DNA of 63,616 nt, taken from UBA4644 sp034933145. Its GTDB lineage: Bacteria > Bacillota > Clostridia > Oscillospirales > Butyricicoccaceae. The stretch is from positions 1 through 63,616 of the forward strand of contig JAYFOA010000055.1 of NCBI GenBank assembly GCA_034933145.1, written 5' to 3'. Below are positions 17,114 to 25,082 of the stretch, in pieces. Below the pieces are notes generated by a model. It was not told the DNA's origin, ran no database searches, and saw only the letters and a list, made by a program, of their open reading frames with translations. Every line of letters starts with the position of its first letter. Within the stretch, counting starts at the first letter, position 1. Both the position numbers and the translations under genes were made by a program.

Positions 17114-17928
17114 AGGGGCTGGAGCGTCTGTATGGTACGGCGCCGGGCCGCAGGCTCCTGCGGCTGCTGACCAGGCCGGCGCTGTCCCGCGTGGCAGGAC
17201 GGTATCTCAGTACCGGTTGGTCGCGGGCGCATATCGGCCCGTTTGTCCGGAAAAACGGAATCGACCTGACGCTGTATGGCGGCGCACCCTATCGGAGCTT
17301 CAATGATTTTTTTACCCGGCCGCTTTTGATGGGGAGGCGTCCTTTTGATTTGTCACCGGAGGCGCTGTGCAGTCCCTGTGACAGCCGGCTGACGGCCTAT
17401 GCGCTGTCGGAGGATGCGGCCTTTTCGGTCAAGGGGATTCTTTATACGCTCCCCCGGCTGCTGCGGGATGATACGCTGGCCGCACGGTTTTCCGGCGGCA
17501 CGGCGCTTGTTTTCCGCCTGTGTGTCGATGATTATCACCGCTATTGCTGGTTTGACGGGGGCATACCCGAATTGCCGGTACGTATTGACGGTGTGCTGCA
17601 TACCGTACGTCCGGTGGCGACCGAGCGCCGCCCGGTCTTTTGCGAGAACAGCAGGGAATATACAGTGATCCGTACCAAAAGGTTCGGTACCGCCGTTCAG
17701 ATGGAGGTGGGTGCCATGATGGTCGGAAAGATCACGAACCATCCGGTACGCGGTCCAGTCCGGCGCGGCGAGGAAAAGGGGTACTTTGAGTTTGGCGGTT
17801 CAACGGTCATCGTGCTGCTTCGGCGCGGCGCGGCTGTTTTACGCCAGGATATTCTTACCGCTTCGACCCGTGGAGAAGAGACCCGTGTGCTCCAGGGAGA
17901 GCGCATCGGCACGACGGAAGAGAAATAA
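17110..17928 (+). CDS. psd: Phosphatidylserine decarboxylase
   Basis: 272 residues beginning at a TTG that overlaps the pssA stop (TTGA). The conserved segments are FNDFFTR near residue 60, the CSPCDSR region, the VDDYHRY histidine motif and a C-terminal GGST self-cleavage site that would generate the pyruvoyl cofactor (GGST replaces the LGST of many homologues, a known variant). It decarboxylates phosphatidylserine to phosphatidylethanolamine. It is the last gene of the operon starting at 14030. Confidence 0.92.
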   Translation: MKGLERLYGTAPGRRLLRLLTRPALSRVAGRYLSTGWSRAHIGPFVRKNGIDLTLYGGAPYRSFNDFFTRPLLMGRRPFDLSPEALCSPCDSRLTAYALSEDAAFSVKGILYTLPRLLRDDTLAARFSGGTALVFRLCVDDYHRYCWFDGGIPELPVRIDGVLHTVRPVATERRPVFCENSREYTVIRTKRFGTAVQMEVGAMMVGKITNHPVRGPVRRGEEKGYFEFGGSTVIVLLRRGAAVLRQDILTASTRGEETRVLQGERIGTTEEK

Positions 17929-18041
17929 GCCGAATACTGTTCTGGACCCAATTAAAAAACTGTTTTGTTTTGCGGGATTCAGATTTTTATTTCATATCAC
18001 CAATATGCCCTGTGGATTTGCTGTGAAAAGGGAGGCATTAT

Positions 18042-18137
18042 ATGTTTCTGGGCGGTTCCGCAAAAGATGAAATGGACTTTTGCTGTGCAGACGGCGCGGT
18101 CAGATTTCATTTGTCTGCGACACATCTTGACGTTTGA
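18042..18137 (+). CDS. Short protein of unknown function (31 aa)
   Basis: A 31-codon frame with an excellent AAGGGAGG site six bases before its ATG and a Rho-independent terminator 14 bases after its stop codon. It contains a CC pair at positions 14-15 and is mildly acidic. The near-ideal translation signal plus immediate terminator are what make it credible; I recognise no family. The rest of the 17929-18150 gap shows no other gene. Confidence 0.5.
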   Translation: MFLGGSAKDEMDFCCADGAVRFHLSATHLDV

Positions 18138-18150
18138 AGATAAGCCATGT

Positions 18151-18179
18151 AAGCTCCCGTCGTTTGATGGGAGCTTTTT
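18151..18179 (+). terminator. Rho-independent terminator
   Basis: A stem of about ten pairs (AAGCTCCCGTC with GATGGGAGCTT) with a GTTT loop and a run of five T. It closes the short gene at 18042 and separates it from the SOS-type promoter that follows. Confidence 0.8.
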
Positions 18180-18183
18180 CATC

Positions 18184-18231
18184 TTTACAAATAAGAAGCC
18201 CTGTGTTATATTAAAATCAAACAAATGTTCG
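18184..18231 (+). promoter_or_regulatory. Sigma-A promoter with LexA (SOS) box
   Basis: TTTACA (18184-18189), 17 bases, TATATT (18207-18212). Overlapping the expected transcription start, at 18218-18231, is CAAACAAATGTTCG, which agrees with the Gram-positive LexA consensus CGAACATATGTTCG at 12 of 14 positions. Position over the start site is typical of a LexA operator. It precedes the radical-SAM / DUF4130 pair. Confidence 0.65.
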
Positions 18232-18246
18232 ATTTGAGGGATTCTT

Positions 18247-19563
18247 ATGGATGTGCTGGAAAAGCTGACGATCCTGACCGACGCGGCAAAATATGATGCG
18301 GCCTGCACTTCCAGCGGCATCGACCGCACGGCCGTGGGCGGCGTGGGGAGCACGGTCGCCTGCGGCATCTGCCACAGCTTTGCCGCCGACGGGCGCTGCG
18401 TTACGCTGCTCAAGGTGCTGCAGAGCAACGCCTGTGCCTATGACTGTGCTTACTGCATCAACCGAAGGAGCAGTGACGGGCCCCGCGCGACCTTTACGCC
18501 GCGGGAGCTGGCAGAGCTGACCATGGGCTTTTACCGCCGAAATTATATTGAGGGGCTGTTCCTTTCTTCCGCGGTGGTAGGCAGCCCGGACCATACCTGC
18601 GAGCTGATGACCGAGACCCTGCGCCTGCTGCGGGAAGAATACCGCTTCGCAGGATATATTCATGCAAAAGCGATCCCCGGTGCGGACGACCGGCTGCTTT
18701 ACCGGCTGGGCCTGCTGGCCGACCGCATGAGCGTCAATATCGAGCTGCCGTCCCAGAAAAGTCTCGCGCTGCTGGCACCAGACAAGAGTAAGACGGACAT
18801 CCTGCAGCCGATGGCCTTCGTTCGGGACGGCATCGCGGAAAGTAAGGAGGCGCTGGTTAAATACCGGGGCGCGCCCCGGTTTGCCCCGGCGGGGCAGAGT
18901 ACCCAGATGATCGTCGGCGCGTCGCCGGAGAGCGATCTGCAGATTCTGCGCCTGACCGACGCGCTTTACAAACAGTACCGGCTCAAACGAGTATTTTTCT
19001 CCGCGTATATGCCGGTGGCTGAGAATCCCAATCTGCCCGCCGTGGATACCAAGCCGCCGCTGCTGCGGGAGCACCGACTTTATCAGGCCGATTGGCTCAT
19101 GCGGTTTTATCAGTTCGATGCCGCCGAGCTGCTGGACGAGGGATGCCCCAATTTTGACCCTTTTGTCGACCCCAAATGCGGCTGGGCCCTGCGCCATCCG
19201 GAGTTTTTTCCGGTGGATGTAAACCGGGCGCCCCTTTCCGTGCTGCTGCGGGTGCCGGGTATCGGCCCGCGCAGTGCCCGGCGGATCGTTGCCGCACGGA
19301 AGACGGGAAAGCTGGATTTCGATGGGCTGAAAAAGCTGGGCGTCGTATTAAAGCGCGCCAAATATTTTTTGCTCTGCGCCGGAAAAGCCATGGCTGGTTT
19401 GTCTCTGGAGCATGACAGCATCCTGCGGGCGCTGCTCAGTGATGACGCACTGACGCGGCTGGAGGGGCCGCGCCAACTGTCGCTGTTTGAGGGAAAGGAG
19501 GACTGGGCATGGACGGAAACACAGGGATCGTCTACCGCTATGATGGCAGCTTTCAGGGCCTGA
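18247..19563 (+). CDS. Putative DNA modification/repair radical SAM protein (TIGR03916 type)
   Basis: 438 residues. The radical-SAM cluster motif CxxxCxxC is at C63, C67 and C70 (CAYDCAYC). Residues of about 325-375 form a helix-hairpin-helix DNA-binding region (VPGIGPRSARRIV). Family members occur as a pair with a DUF4130 protein, as here, and are annotated only as putative DNA modification or repair enzymes; the chemistry is not established. GAGGG lies before the ATG. The gene overlaps its partner by 55 bases and is preceded by a LexA-like box, which supports a DNA damage role. Confidence 0.88.
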   Translation: MDVLEKLTILTDAAKYDAACTSSGIDRTAVGGVGSTVACGICHSFAADGRCVTLLKVLQSNACAYDCAYCINRRSSDGPRATFTPRELAELTMGFYRRNYIEGLFLSSAVVGSPDHTCELMTETLRLLREEYRFAGYIHAKAIPGADDRLLYRLGLLADRMSVNIELPSQKSLALLAPDKSKTDILQPMAFVRDGIAESKEALVKYRGAPRFAPAGQSTQMIVGASPESDLQILRLTDALYKQYRLKRVFFSAYMPVAENPNLPAVDTKPPLLREHRLYQADWLMRFYQFDAAELLDEGCPNFDPFVDPKCGWALRHPEFFPVDVNRAPLSVLLRVPGIGPRSARRIVAARKTGKLDFDGLKKLGVVLKRAKYFLLCAGKAMAGLSLEHDSILRALLSDDALTRLEGPRQLSLFEGKEDWAWTETQGSSTAMMAAFRA

Positions 19564-20315
19564 TGTGCTGTGTGTTTCACAGCGTCTACCGGAGGGAGAA
19601 CCCCGCTGCCATCGAGCCGGAGGAAAGCTGTCAGGAGACTCTTTATGCCGTCCGGCATATCCCCACCGACGAGGTGCAGGCCGCCCGGGTCATCCGCTCG
19701 ATCCCGGAAAAGCTGGGGAGTGACGCGCTGACGCTGGTGCGCCTGACCTATTTCTCCTGCCTGCCGGAGCGGGAAATGGCCGTGTTGCGCTTTCTCCTGC
19801 TGGGATACAGGACCGGGCCGCAGGTGACGCGAATGTTGACCGACGACGCGGTGGCCCCGCTGTGGAAGGCGTCCCGGGAGGTTCTCAACGAAAGCCACCT
19901 GCTCAAAGGGTTTGCCCGGTTTTCTGATCGGGGCGGTGTGCTGGTGGCCGAGATTGAACCGAAAAATCGGGTGCTGACGCTGCTGAGCCCTCATTTCTGC
20001 CAGCGCCTGGCGACGGAAAGCTTTCTGATTTATGACCGCACGCACAAAGAGGCGCTGCTCCACAGCGGGGGCCGCAGCCAGATCGTTCCGTTTTCTGAGC
20101 TGCACCTGCCGCCGGCGGAGGCGGAGGAGCGGATGTATCGGGCGCTCTGGAAACGGTTTTACGACACGGTGGCCATTGAGGGACGGTATAACCCTGTCTG
20201 CCGCCGTACCCATATGCCCGAGCGGTACTGGAATACAATGACCGAATTCGACCAAACGATACCGGATACTCTGCCCGAACTAAGTGGAGAAGTCCGGCAG
20301 GCACTGCCGGGATAA
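19509..20315 (+). CDS. DUF4130 (TIGR03915) probable DNA metabolism protein
   Basis: 268 residues; the conserved N-terminal YDGSFQGLMCCVFHS and the PHF and YDRTHKEALLH segments match the family that accompanies the radical-SAM protein upstream. In other bacteria the same domain is fused to uracil-DNA glycosylase-like proteins. Its start lies inside the upstream gene and has its own strong AAAGGAGG site eight bases away, so the two proteins are probably made in fixed ratio. The molecular function is unknown. Confidence 0.88.
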   Translation: MDGNTGIVYRYDGSFQGLMCCVFHSVYRRENPAAIEPEESCQETLYAVRHIPTDEVQAARVIRSIPEKLGSDALTLVRLTYFSCLPEREMAVLRFLLLGYRTGPQVTRMLTDDAVAPLWKASREVLNESHLLKGFARFSDRGGVLVAEIEPKNRVLTLLSPHFCQRLATESFLIYDRTHKEALLHSGGRSQIVPFSELHLPPAEAEERMYRALWKRFYDTVAIEGRYNPVCRRTHMPERYWNTMTEFDQTIPDTLPELSGEVRQALPG

Positions 20316-20551
20316 TGAGGAACCATCCCCATGGCTGGGGACGGTTGAGACAAAATTATTGTCTTGTGTCTAAAAATTGGATGTCGCGCCGTGTGGACGA
20401 GTACAAAGAGGAGCCGGTGAGGTCAAAACCGATAATTCCCGGGCAGCTTTTGCAGCCTGGGAAAAAGGCCAGAGGCTCTCCAGTGTGATAGACCCGTCTT
20501 ACAGACTTAATTTACGATTTGATGTTCTATTTCGCTTTATTCAAAAATGAC
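20316..20551. other. Intergenic region after the DUF4130 gene
   Basis: It holds an imperfect hairpin at 20321-20346 and a short one just after, both without a good T tract. A 35-codon frame (20381-20488) reads as plausible protein but has no ribosome binding site. CCCGGGC and GCCTGGG (about 20438-20461) could also pair. I see no convincing gene. Confidence 0.4.
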
Positions 20552-20580
20552 TTGCGTATGACGCAGCGTAATAGTATAGA
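20552..20580 (+). promoter_or_regulatory. Promoter with a 13-base palindrome, upstream of a MerR gene
   Basis: TTGCGT (20552-20557), 17 bases, TATAGA (20575-20580). Between them TGCGTATGACGCA (20553-20565) is a perfect inverted repeat overlapping the -35 hexamer, a likely operator, possibly for the MerR protein itself. Confidence 0.5.
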
Positions 20581-20617
20581 CTGAAAGCAACTTTCGGCGA
20601 AAGGGATGTAAAGCGCG

Positions 20618-21349
20618 ATGGATAAAAGCGAAGAAGAGTACAGCACGGGGGAAGTTGCCTCCCTGTGCGGCGTAAGTGTTCGCACCGTTCAGTATTACGA
20701 TCGGGAAAAGCTTGTCTGCCCGTCCAGCCTCAGCGAGAAAGGATGGAGAAAGTATACGAAGGCGGACGTGGAGCGGTTGAAGTGTATTTGTCTTTATAAA
20801 ACGCTGGGCTTTTCTTTGGAACAAATCCGTGCCGTGATGGAGAGCGACCGTCCGCTTTCTCTGTTGACTGGGACGCTGGAGGCGCAGGAGCAAGACCTGA
20901 CCCGCCGGATTGAAAGCCTGGCGGACATGCGTAGAAAGCTCCGCGCCGTCTGTGAGGAAACGGAGTGCGGACGAATGCCGCCGTTGAAAAGCGTGGATGA
21001 TCTTAACCGGCTCATGGTTCAGAAAGCCGCCGCGCGTCGGGCATTTTGGGAAAACGTTGCCACTGTGGGTGCCATTCTTTCACTCCTCGGACTAAGTGTT
21101 GGGCTTGCGATTTACCGTGGACATATGCCGATTCCGCTGTTTGTGATTGCTACCGCGGCTCTTGCTGGTAGGTTTTTGTGCTATCGTGGTGGACAGAATA
21201 CCTATATTTGCCCGGAATGCGGCCAAAAATTTCGGATCAGCTTTGCATACGGATGCCTATCCCGCAGTGGCGGGGCAAAGGGCCGGATGCTCAAATGCCC
21301 ACACTGCGGCCATCGCGGCTGGATGAACAATGATTATCAGTCATTCTGA
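20618..21349 (+). CDS. Membrane-anchored MerR-family regulator with C-terminal zinc ribbon
   Basis: 243 residues. Residues 8-75 are a MerR helix-turn-helix (STGEVASLCGVSVRTVQYYD), followed by a coiled-coil dimerisation segment to about 115, two hydrophobic helices (about 143-185), and a C-terminal zinc ribbon with CPECG and CPHCG pairs. This order places a DNA-binding head in the cytosol attached to the membrane, with the zinc ribbon also likely cytosolic. The combination suggests a one-component sensor of membrane or envelope state, but no ligand is evident. It is alone behind its own promoter. Confidence 0.85.
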   Translation: MDKSEEEYSTGEVASLCGVSVRTVQYYDREKLVCPSSLSEKGWRKYTKADVERLKCICLYKTLGFSLEQIRAVMESDRPLSLLTGTLEAQEQDLTRRIESLADMRRKLRAVCEETECGRMPPLKSVDDLNRLMVQKAAARRAFWENVATVGAILSLLGLSVGLAIYRGHMPIPLFVIATAALAGRFLCYRGGQNTYICPECGQKFRISFAYGCLSRSGGAKGRMLKCPHCGHRGWMNNDYQSF

Positions 21350-21377
21350 CTGCTTGGGACTGTATTCTGGCAGCTAA

Positions 21378-22028
21378 ATGGGAAAAGGGCTGTTATTCAG
21401 AAATGAAATTGATCGCAGTTACCGGGATGCACTCCCGTGTGCTATTGCACACGGGGCCTGCGTATGCTATGATGAAATATCATTAAAACCCTTGACATTC
21501 CCGCAGCCGGTCTATTTAATCGGTACCTGGAAAGAGGATAGCGCCCCGAACTTTGCCCTTGTCACCTGGATTACCTTTTGCTCGGTTGACCTGCCGACGC
21601 TGATGTTTGCCTCGCGGGGGAAAAAGCTCACGCGGGAGCTTGTGAGGAAAAACCGGGTGTTTTCCGCAAACCTGGTCACCGTTCCCATGCTGCGAACGGC
21701 GGATTATTTTGGAACTCATTCCGGCTATAACAGCGATAAGTGCCGGGAGACTCAGGCGGCCTTTGTCCGAGGTGCTCTGCTGGATGTTCCCGTGTTGGAA
21801 TCGTCCCCGCGGGTGTACGAATGCGAGCTTACCGACATGCGGGAGAGTGGGGACGGCTGCATCTATATCGGTACAGTTAGGAATATCTTGGCAGACCGGG
21901 CGTTGAATGATACTGCGTATACAAAGATCGATATGGGCGTGTTGGACCCGCTGATCTATGCGCCCGGACGGTATTACCGCCTGTCGGGTGAGATCGGAGA
22001 GGTTGGGTGTTCGCAAATCCGGCTATAG
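21378..22028 (+). CDS. Flavin reductase family protein, start uncertain and possibly broken
   Basis: The domain beginning near ISLKPLTFPQPVYLIGTW matches flavin-reductase-like FMN-binding proteins of roughly 180 residues, with FALVTWITF and a YFGTHSGYNSDK segment. They bind FMN and act as NAD(P)H:flavin reductases or flavoprotein electron carriers. The conserved N-terminus has no in-frame ATG or GTG next to it: the ATGs at 21469-21474 region are out of frame, and the only ATG in frame (21378) has no ribosome binding site and adds about 35 residues translated from a repeated element. A small indel may have destroyed the true start. Confidence 0.7.
   Translation: MGKGLLFRNEIDRSYRDALPCAIAHGACVCYDEISLKPLTFPQPVYLIGTWKEDSAPNFALVTWITFCSVDLPTLMFASRGKKLTRELVRKNRVFSANLVTVPMLRTADYFGTHSGYNSDKCRETQAAFVRGALLDVPVLESSPRVYECELTDMRESGDGCIYIGTVRNILADRALNDTAYTKIDMGVLDPLIYAPGRYYRLSGEIGEVGCSQIRL
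21414..21510 (+). repeat. Dispersed repeat copy 1 (about 100 bases)
   Basis: Nearly identical to 23193-23293. It contains a perfect hairpin, CCCGTGTGC with GCACACGGG around a TATT loop, then TTGCAC-N17-TATGAT, and ends within the first codons of the flavin reductase domain. Confidence 0.85.
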
Positions 22029-22063
22029 AGGCACATTTCATCTTTTGCTTTTTTGACAAGCTG

Positions 22064-22092
22064 AAAGCCGGGGTATTCGCCCCGGCTTTTTT
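22064..22092 (+). terminator. Rho-independent terminator
   Basis: A 10-bp stem AAAGCCGGGG with CCCCGGCTTT around a six-base loop, continuing into a run of six T. It ends the flavin reductase transcript. Confidence 0.85.
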
Positions 22093-22152
22093 AGAAACAA
22101 TCAAAATGCCACCCATTTTCAAACTGCAGTGCAGAGCGCGTTGTACCGGTAA

Positions 22153-23100
22153 TTATCCATCCATTTTCCGACGTTTTTTCACCCGAAGAAGCAGAACGGA
22201 AATACACAGGAGAAGCAGTGCGAACAGAACGGCGGGCAGTCCCCACGGGCGTTCCGCTCGCTCCCAGCGGCAGGAAAAGTCGGTGGTTGGCACACCATCC
22301 AAATGAAAAGAGGCGTAGGCCTTTTCTGTCCGCAGCGGCGGTTCCGAGGATTCTGCGAGGCGCAGACCGGACGTGATTTCTGCTTTCAAAAAGATATCCT
22401 CTGTTTCGGCGAAGGTGCGGAGGCCGTCGGCGCATAGGCGCCATTCATACTGCGTTCCGCGCCGGAACATTCCCCAATGCGGATTTTCCCGCAGAAGGGC
22501 CAGAAGGCGGGTATAGCGGATCTCCAGCCGGACCTGTGTTTTCGCAGGGAGCGCAATGTGAAAGAAATACACATAAAGCGGCGGCAGCGGTTCTGGCGGA
22601 GGAGTGTCCGGCAGCTCCGGCAGCCGCCGGAAAAAATCCTGCCATTCTCCCAGAGAGACTGCGGTCCGCAGGTCGCTGTCCGGGTAGATGGTACGCTCTT
22701 CGGCTGAGAGAGGCTGACCATCCAGCAGGAACGTGATCTCTCCCTCCTTTGAAAAGCCGCGGGAGAATGACAGCAGGACATTGTTTTCTGTCCCCTTGCC
22801 CGCCTGCAGCAGCCAGACCGAGTCGATATTGGCGCTTACGGCTCCATTCTTTCCCATTAGATATGGTGTGCAGGAAACGGAAGCCTGCATAAGCGCCGGC
22901 GCGTCGGATCCCAAACTGCACAAAAAGTCGTCGTCAAGGCCATCGGATCGTTCTATATAATCTTTTCGGCAGGCCGGCAGAACCAGCAGAAGAGCGGTCA
23001 GCAGAACAAGGCATAGAAAGCGCCGCCGGCCATCGGCTTTCGGTTGTCGCGGAGCCATAGGAAAAAGCGCTTTCCTTCGGATGCTTTTAAGGTTTTCCAT
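22153..23100 (-). CDS. Lipoprotein-like envelope protein of unknown function
   Basis: 315 residues. A basic N-terminus leads into a hydrophobic stretch ending in LPAC (about residues 41-44), a possible lipobox, although the preceding region is long for a signal peptide and translation may start at the methionine at residue 15. A final membrane helix (about 284-305) is followed by a Lys/Arg-rich tail. The middle is an extracellular region with no recognised domain; a Pro-rich segment DTPPPEPLPPLY lies near 170. GGGGG precedes the first ATG. The C-terminal anchor resembles cell-surface signalling or adhesion proteins, but no function can be assigned. Confidence 0.65.
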   Translation of the reverse strand: MENLKSIRRKALFPMAPRQPKADGRRRFLCLVLLTALLLVLPACRKDYIERSDGLDDDFLCSLGSDAPALMQASVSCTPYLMGKNGAVSANIDSVWLLQAGKGTENNVLLSFSRGFSKEGEITFLLDGQPLSAEERTIYPDSDLRTAVSLGEWQDFFRRLPELPDTPPPEPLPPLYVYFFHIALPAKTQVRLEIRYTRLLALLRENPHWGMFRRGTQYEWRLCADGLRTFAETEDIFLKAEITSGLRLAESSEPPLRTEKAYASFHLDGVPTTDFSCRWERAERPWGLPAVLFALLLLCISVLLLRVKKRRKMDG

Positions 23101-23192
23101 AAGCAGACCCCCTGTTTTTCAAGATACCATAACCGGGATGAGTAATCAACCGATTGCGGCACGCGCGTGCATAGGTACGCCAAGGTATAAAC

Positions 23193-23293
23193 CGCAGTTA
23201 TCCGCCGGGATGCACTCCCGGGTGCTATTGCGCACGACGCCTGCGTATGCTATGATAAAATATAATTAAAACCCTTGACATTCCCGCAGCCGG
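23193..23293 (+). repeat. Dispersed repeat copy 2
   Basis: Matches 21414-21510 with a few substitutions and a four-base insertion. The hairpin is degraded here, but TTGCGC-N17-TATGAT is kept. Its end contributes the -35 half of the MerR-type promoter at 23275. Confidence 0.85.
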
Positions 23294-23305
23294 AAGGTTT
23301 ATGAT
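23275..23305 (+). promoter_or_regulatory. MerR-type promoter with 19-base spacer
   Basis: TTGACA (23275-23280), 19 bases, TATGAT (23300-23305), with TTCC and GGAA arms inside the spacer. A 19-base spacer bearing this dyad is the hallmark of MerR-activated promoters. The MerR protein encoded at 24420 in the same operon is the obvious candidate. Confidence 0.75.
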
Positions 23306-23332
23306 GAAGCAAAACCGGAGGGGAGGCATATG

Positions 23333-24028
23333 ATGGGCAATTTAAGTGCATGGTTTACGGTCGCCGTTTCGTTGGTGCTGCCAATCGTCGCATCGGCATA
23401 TCTGTGCAACAGGGAAAAGACCCGCTGGAAACCGATCCTGCTGGGGATAGTAACCTTTGTCGTATTTCAGATTTGTACCCGTCTTCCATTGCTGCATCTG
23501 CTCCAGCGTCAGGCCTGGTTTGTCATGCTGCCGGCAAACGCACCGCTGCTGTATACGCTGTTCCTGGGCATAACAGCAGCGCTGTTTGAAGAGGGCGGTC
23601 GATATTTGGTGATGAGACTGCTGATGAAAGGGCATCGCACATTTGGTGATGGCATTGCCTTCGGCGTAGGCCACGGCGGGATCGAGGCGATCCTTCTGGT
23701 GGGAATCAACACATTGGTGGCCCTGGTTGGCGGCACGTTGGGTGCTTCCGGACTTGTTTTTGCCGCTGGCATGGAGCGACTGTTTACCATGGCTATTCAT
23801 ATTGCCTTTTCCGTCATGGTGCTGCGCGCTGTACGTGAGTGCAGCCTTGGCTGGGCGGTACTGGCCTTTGCTGTTCACGCGGCAGTGGATACGCTGGCTG
23901 CCTATGCTTCTTTGTCCGGCGTTCCGGTGTGGGCGATCGAGAGTGCGCTGGGCATTTTGGCCGCCGCCGCGGTGCTTTGGCTTGTGCTTGAGGGAAGAAG
24001 GGAGCGGAAAGCAAAATGCGAAAATTAA
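23333..24028 (+). CDS. YhfC family intramembrane metalloprotease
   Basis: 231 residues with about seven membrane helices. The conserved motifs EEGGRY (after helix 3), FGVGHGGIEA and a later FAVHAAVD provide the glutamates and histidines expected of the CPBP/PrsW-like intramembrane protease group to which YhfC belongs. Substrate is unknown. Two ATGs are adjacent; the second (23333) lies six bases from GGGGAGG and is preferred. It opens a four-gene operon behind a MerR-type promoter and overlaps the next gene by 13 bases. Confidence 0.8.
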   Translation: MGNLSAWFTVAVSLVLPIVASAYLCNREKTRWKPILLGIVTFVVFQICTRLPLLHLLQRQAWFVMLPANAPLLYTLFLGITAALFEEGGRYLVMRLLMKGHRTFGDGIAFGVGHGGIEAILLVGINTLVALVGGTLGASGLVFAAGMERLFTMAIHIAFSVMVLRAVRECSLGWAVLAFAVHAAVDTLAAYASLSGVPVWAIESALGILAAAAVLWLVLEGRRERKAKCEN

Positions 24029-24423
24029 CGCTGCTGCCGCTGTGCCTGCTGCTGGCGCTGCTGTGCGCCTGCTCCGCGGGTAAGCTGGCCGATGCCTTTG
24101 ACGAGGAAACGGTAAAAGATGCGGCAAAGGAAACTGTTCAAACCATTAATACCAGGAATTATGATGCGGTGATCTCGCTTTTGCGGGAAGACCTGCAGGA
24201 TCAGGTGACCGCAGATCAGCTGCGGGACGCCTGGGATGAAAGCCTGTCTGCCGATGGCGCATTTGTGGAATATACGTCTGTCAGCGTGGCGGGCACGCGG
24301 GACAAAAACACAGATGAAGACTATGCGGTGGCAGTGTTGGTCTGCAAATATGAAAATGGGTCGCAGACCTTTACTCTGAGCTTTGACACGGACTACGCGC
24401 TGGTCGGGCTCTATATGAAGTGA
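24016..24423 (+). CDS. DUF3887 lipoprotein
   Basis: 135 residues. The N-terminal hydrophobic segment ends in a CACS lipobox-like sequence (cysteines near 18-20), followed by a DUF3887-like domain that resembles the small alpha/beta fold often found beside MerR regulators and alpha/beta hydrolases. It is predicted to sit on the outer membrane face. Its role is unknown. It overlaps YhfC upstream and the MerR gene downstream, so it is translationally coupled in the cluster. Confidence 0.8.
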   Translation: MRKLTLLPLCLLLALLCACSAGKLADAFDEETVKDAAKETVQTINTRNYDAVISLLREDLQDQVTADQLRDAWDESLSADGAFVEYTSVSVAGTRDKNTDEDYAVAVLVCKYENGSQTFTLSFDTDYALVGLYMK

Positions 24424-25082
24424 GGCGAACACATATCAAGATCAACGAAGTAGAGCATCTGGTGGGTATCACCAAAAAGAATATCCGCTATTATGAGGAA
24501 ATGGGTCTGTTGTCTCCGCGTCGGAACAGTGAAAACGGGTATCGGGATTATGGTGAGTCGGATGTTGAGATGCTGCGCCGCGTCAAGCTGCTGCGCAAGC
24601 TGGGTGTTCCCATCGAGGAGATCCGGCGGATGCAGCTCGGCGAGCTGACGCTTTGCGACGGTCTGCGGCGGCATGGGATTGCTCTGGAACGGGACATGGA
24701 GAACCTTTCGCAGATGAAAGCGCTATGCGGCCGGATGGTGGAGGACGATTGCCGGATGGAGCAGTTGGATACAGAGCGCTGGCTGTCGGAGATGGAAAAA
24801 TTGGAGCAGGAGGGGACACGTTTCATGGATGTAAAACGCAGCGATCAGAGGCGGAGAAAGCTGACTCGTGCAGCGCTGGCCGCGCTGGTGTTCATCGGGA
24901 TCATGACCGCGTTTATCGTGTTGCTGGTGTGGGCCTTTGCGCAGGAAAATCGTCCGCCGGTCGGCATCATGGTGGCGCTTCTGCTGATCCCCTCGGTGCT
25001 GATCATCGGTGTGGTGCTCGTCCTGCTGGGCCGTGTGAAGGAGATTCGAGGAGGAGAAGAGGATGCTGCTCGTAAATATTGA
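24420..25082 (+). CDS. MerR-family regulator with C-terminal membrane helices
   Basis: 220 residues from a GTG that overlaps the DUF3887 stop. Residues 7-75 form the MerR DNA-binding head (INEVEHLVGITKKNIRYYE), then a coiled coil to about 125, and two membrane helices (about 155-175 and 185-205). No metal-binding cysteine pattern is seen. It probably activates the 19-base-spacer promoter of its own operon and perhaps the matching promoter at 59031. It overlaps the YbjQ gene by 20 bases. Confidence 0.85.
   Translation: MRRTHIKINEVEHLVGITKKNIRYYEEMGLLSPRRNSENGYRDYGESDVEMLRRVKLLRKLGVPIEEIRRMQLGELTLCDGLRRHGIALERDMENLSQMKALCGRMVEDDCRMEQLDTERWLSEMEKLEQEGTRFMDVKRSDQRRRKLTRAALAALVFIGIMTAFIVLLVWAFAQENRPPVGIMVALLLIPSVLIIGVVLVLLGRVKEIRGGEEDAARKY

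Noticed and set aside
20381..20488. 35-codon frame after the DUF4130 gene
   Set aside because: The composition is protein-like, but there is no ribosome binding site and no promoter. It is left as part of the intergenic region.
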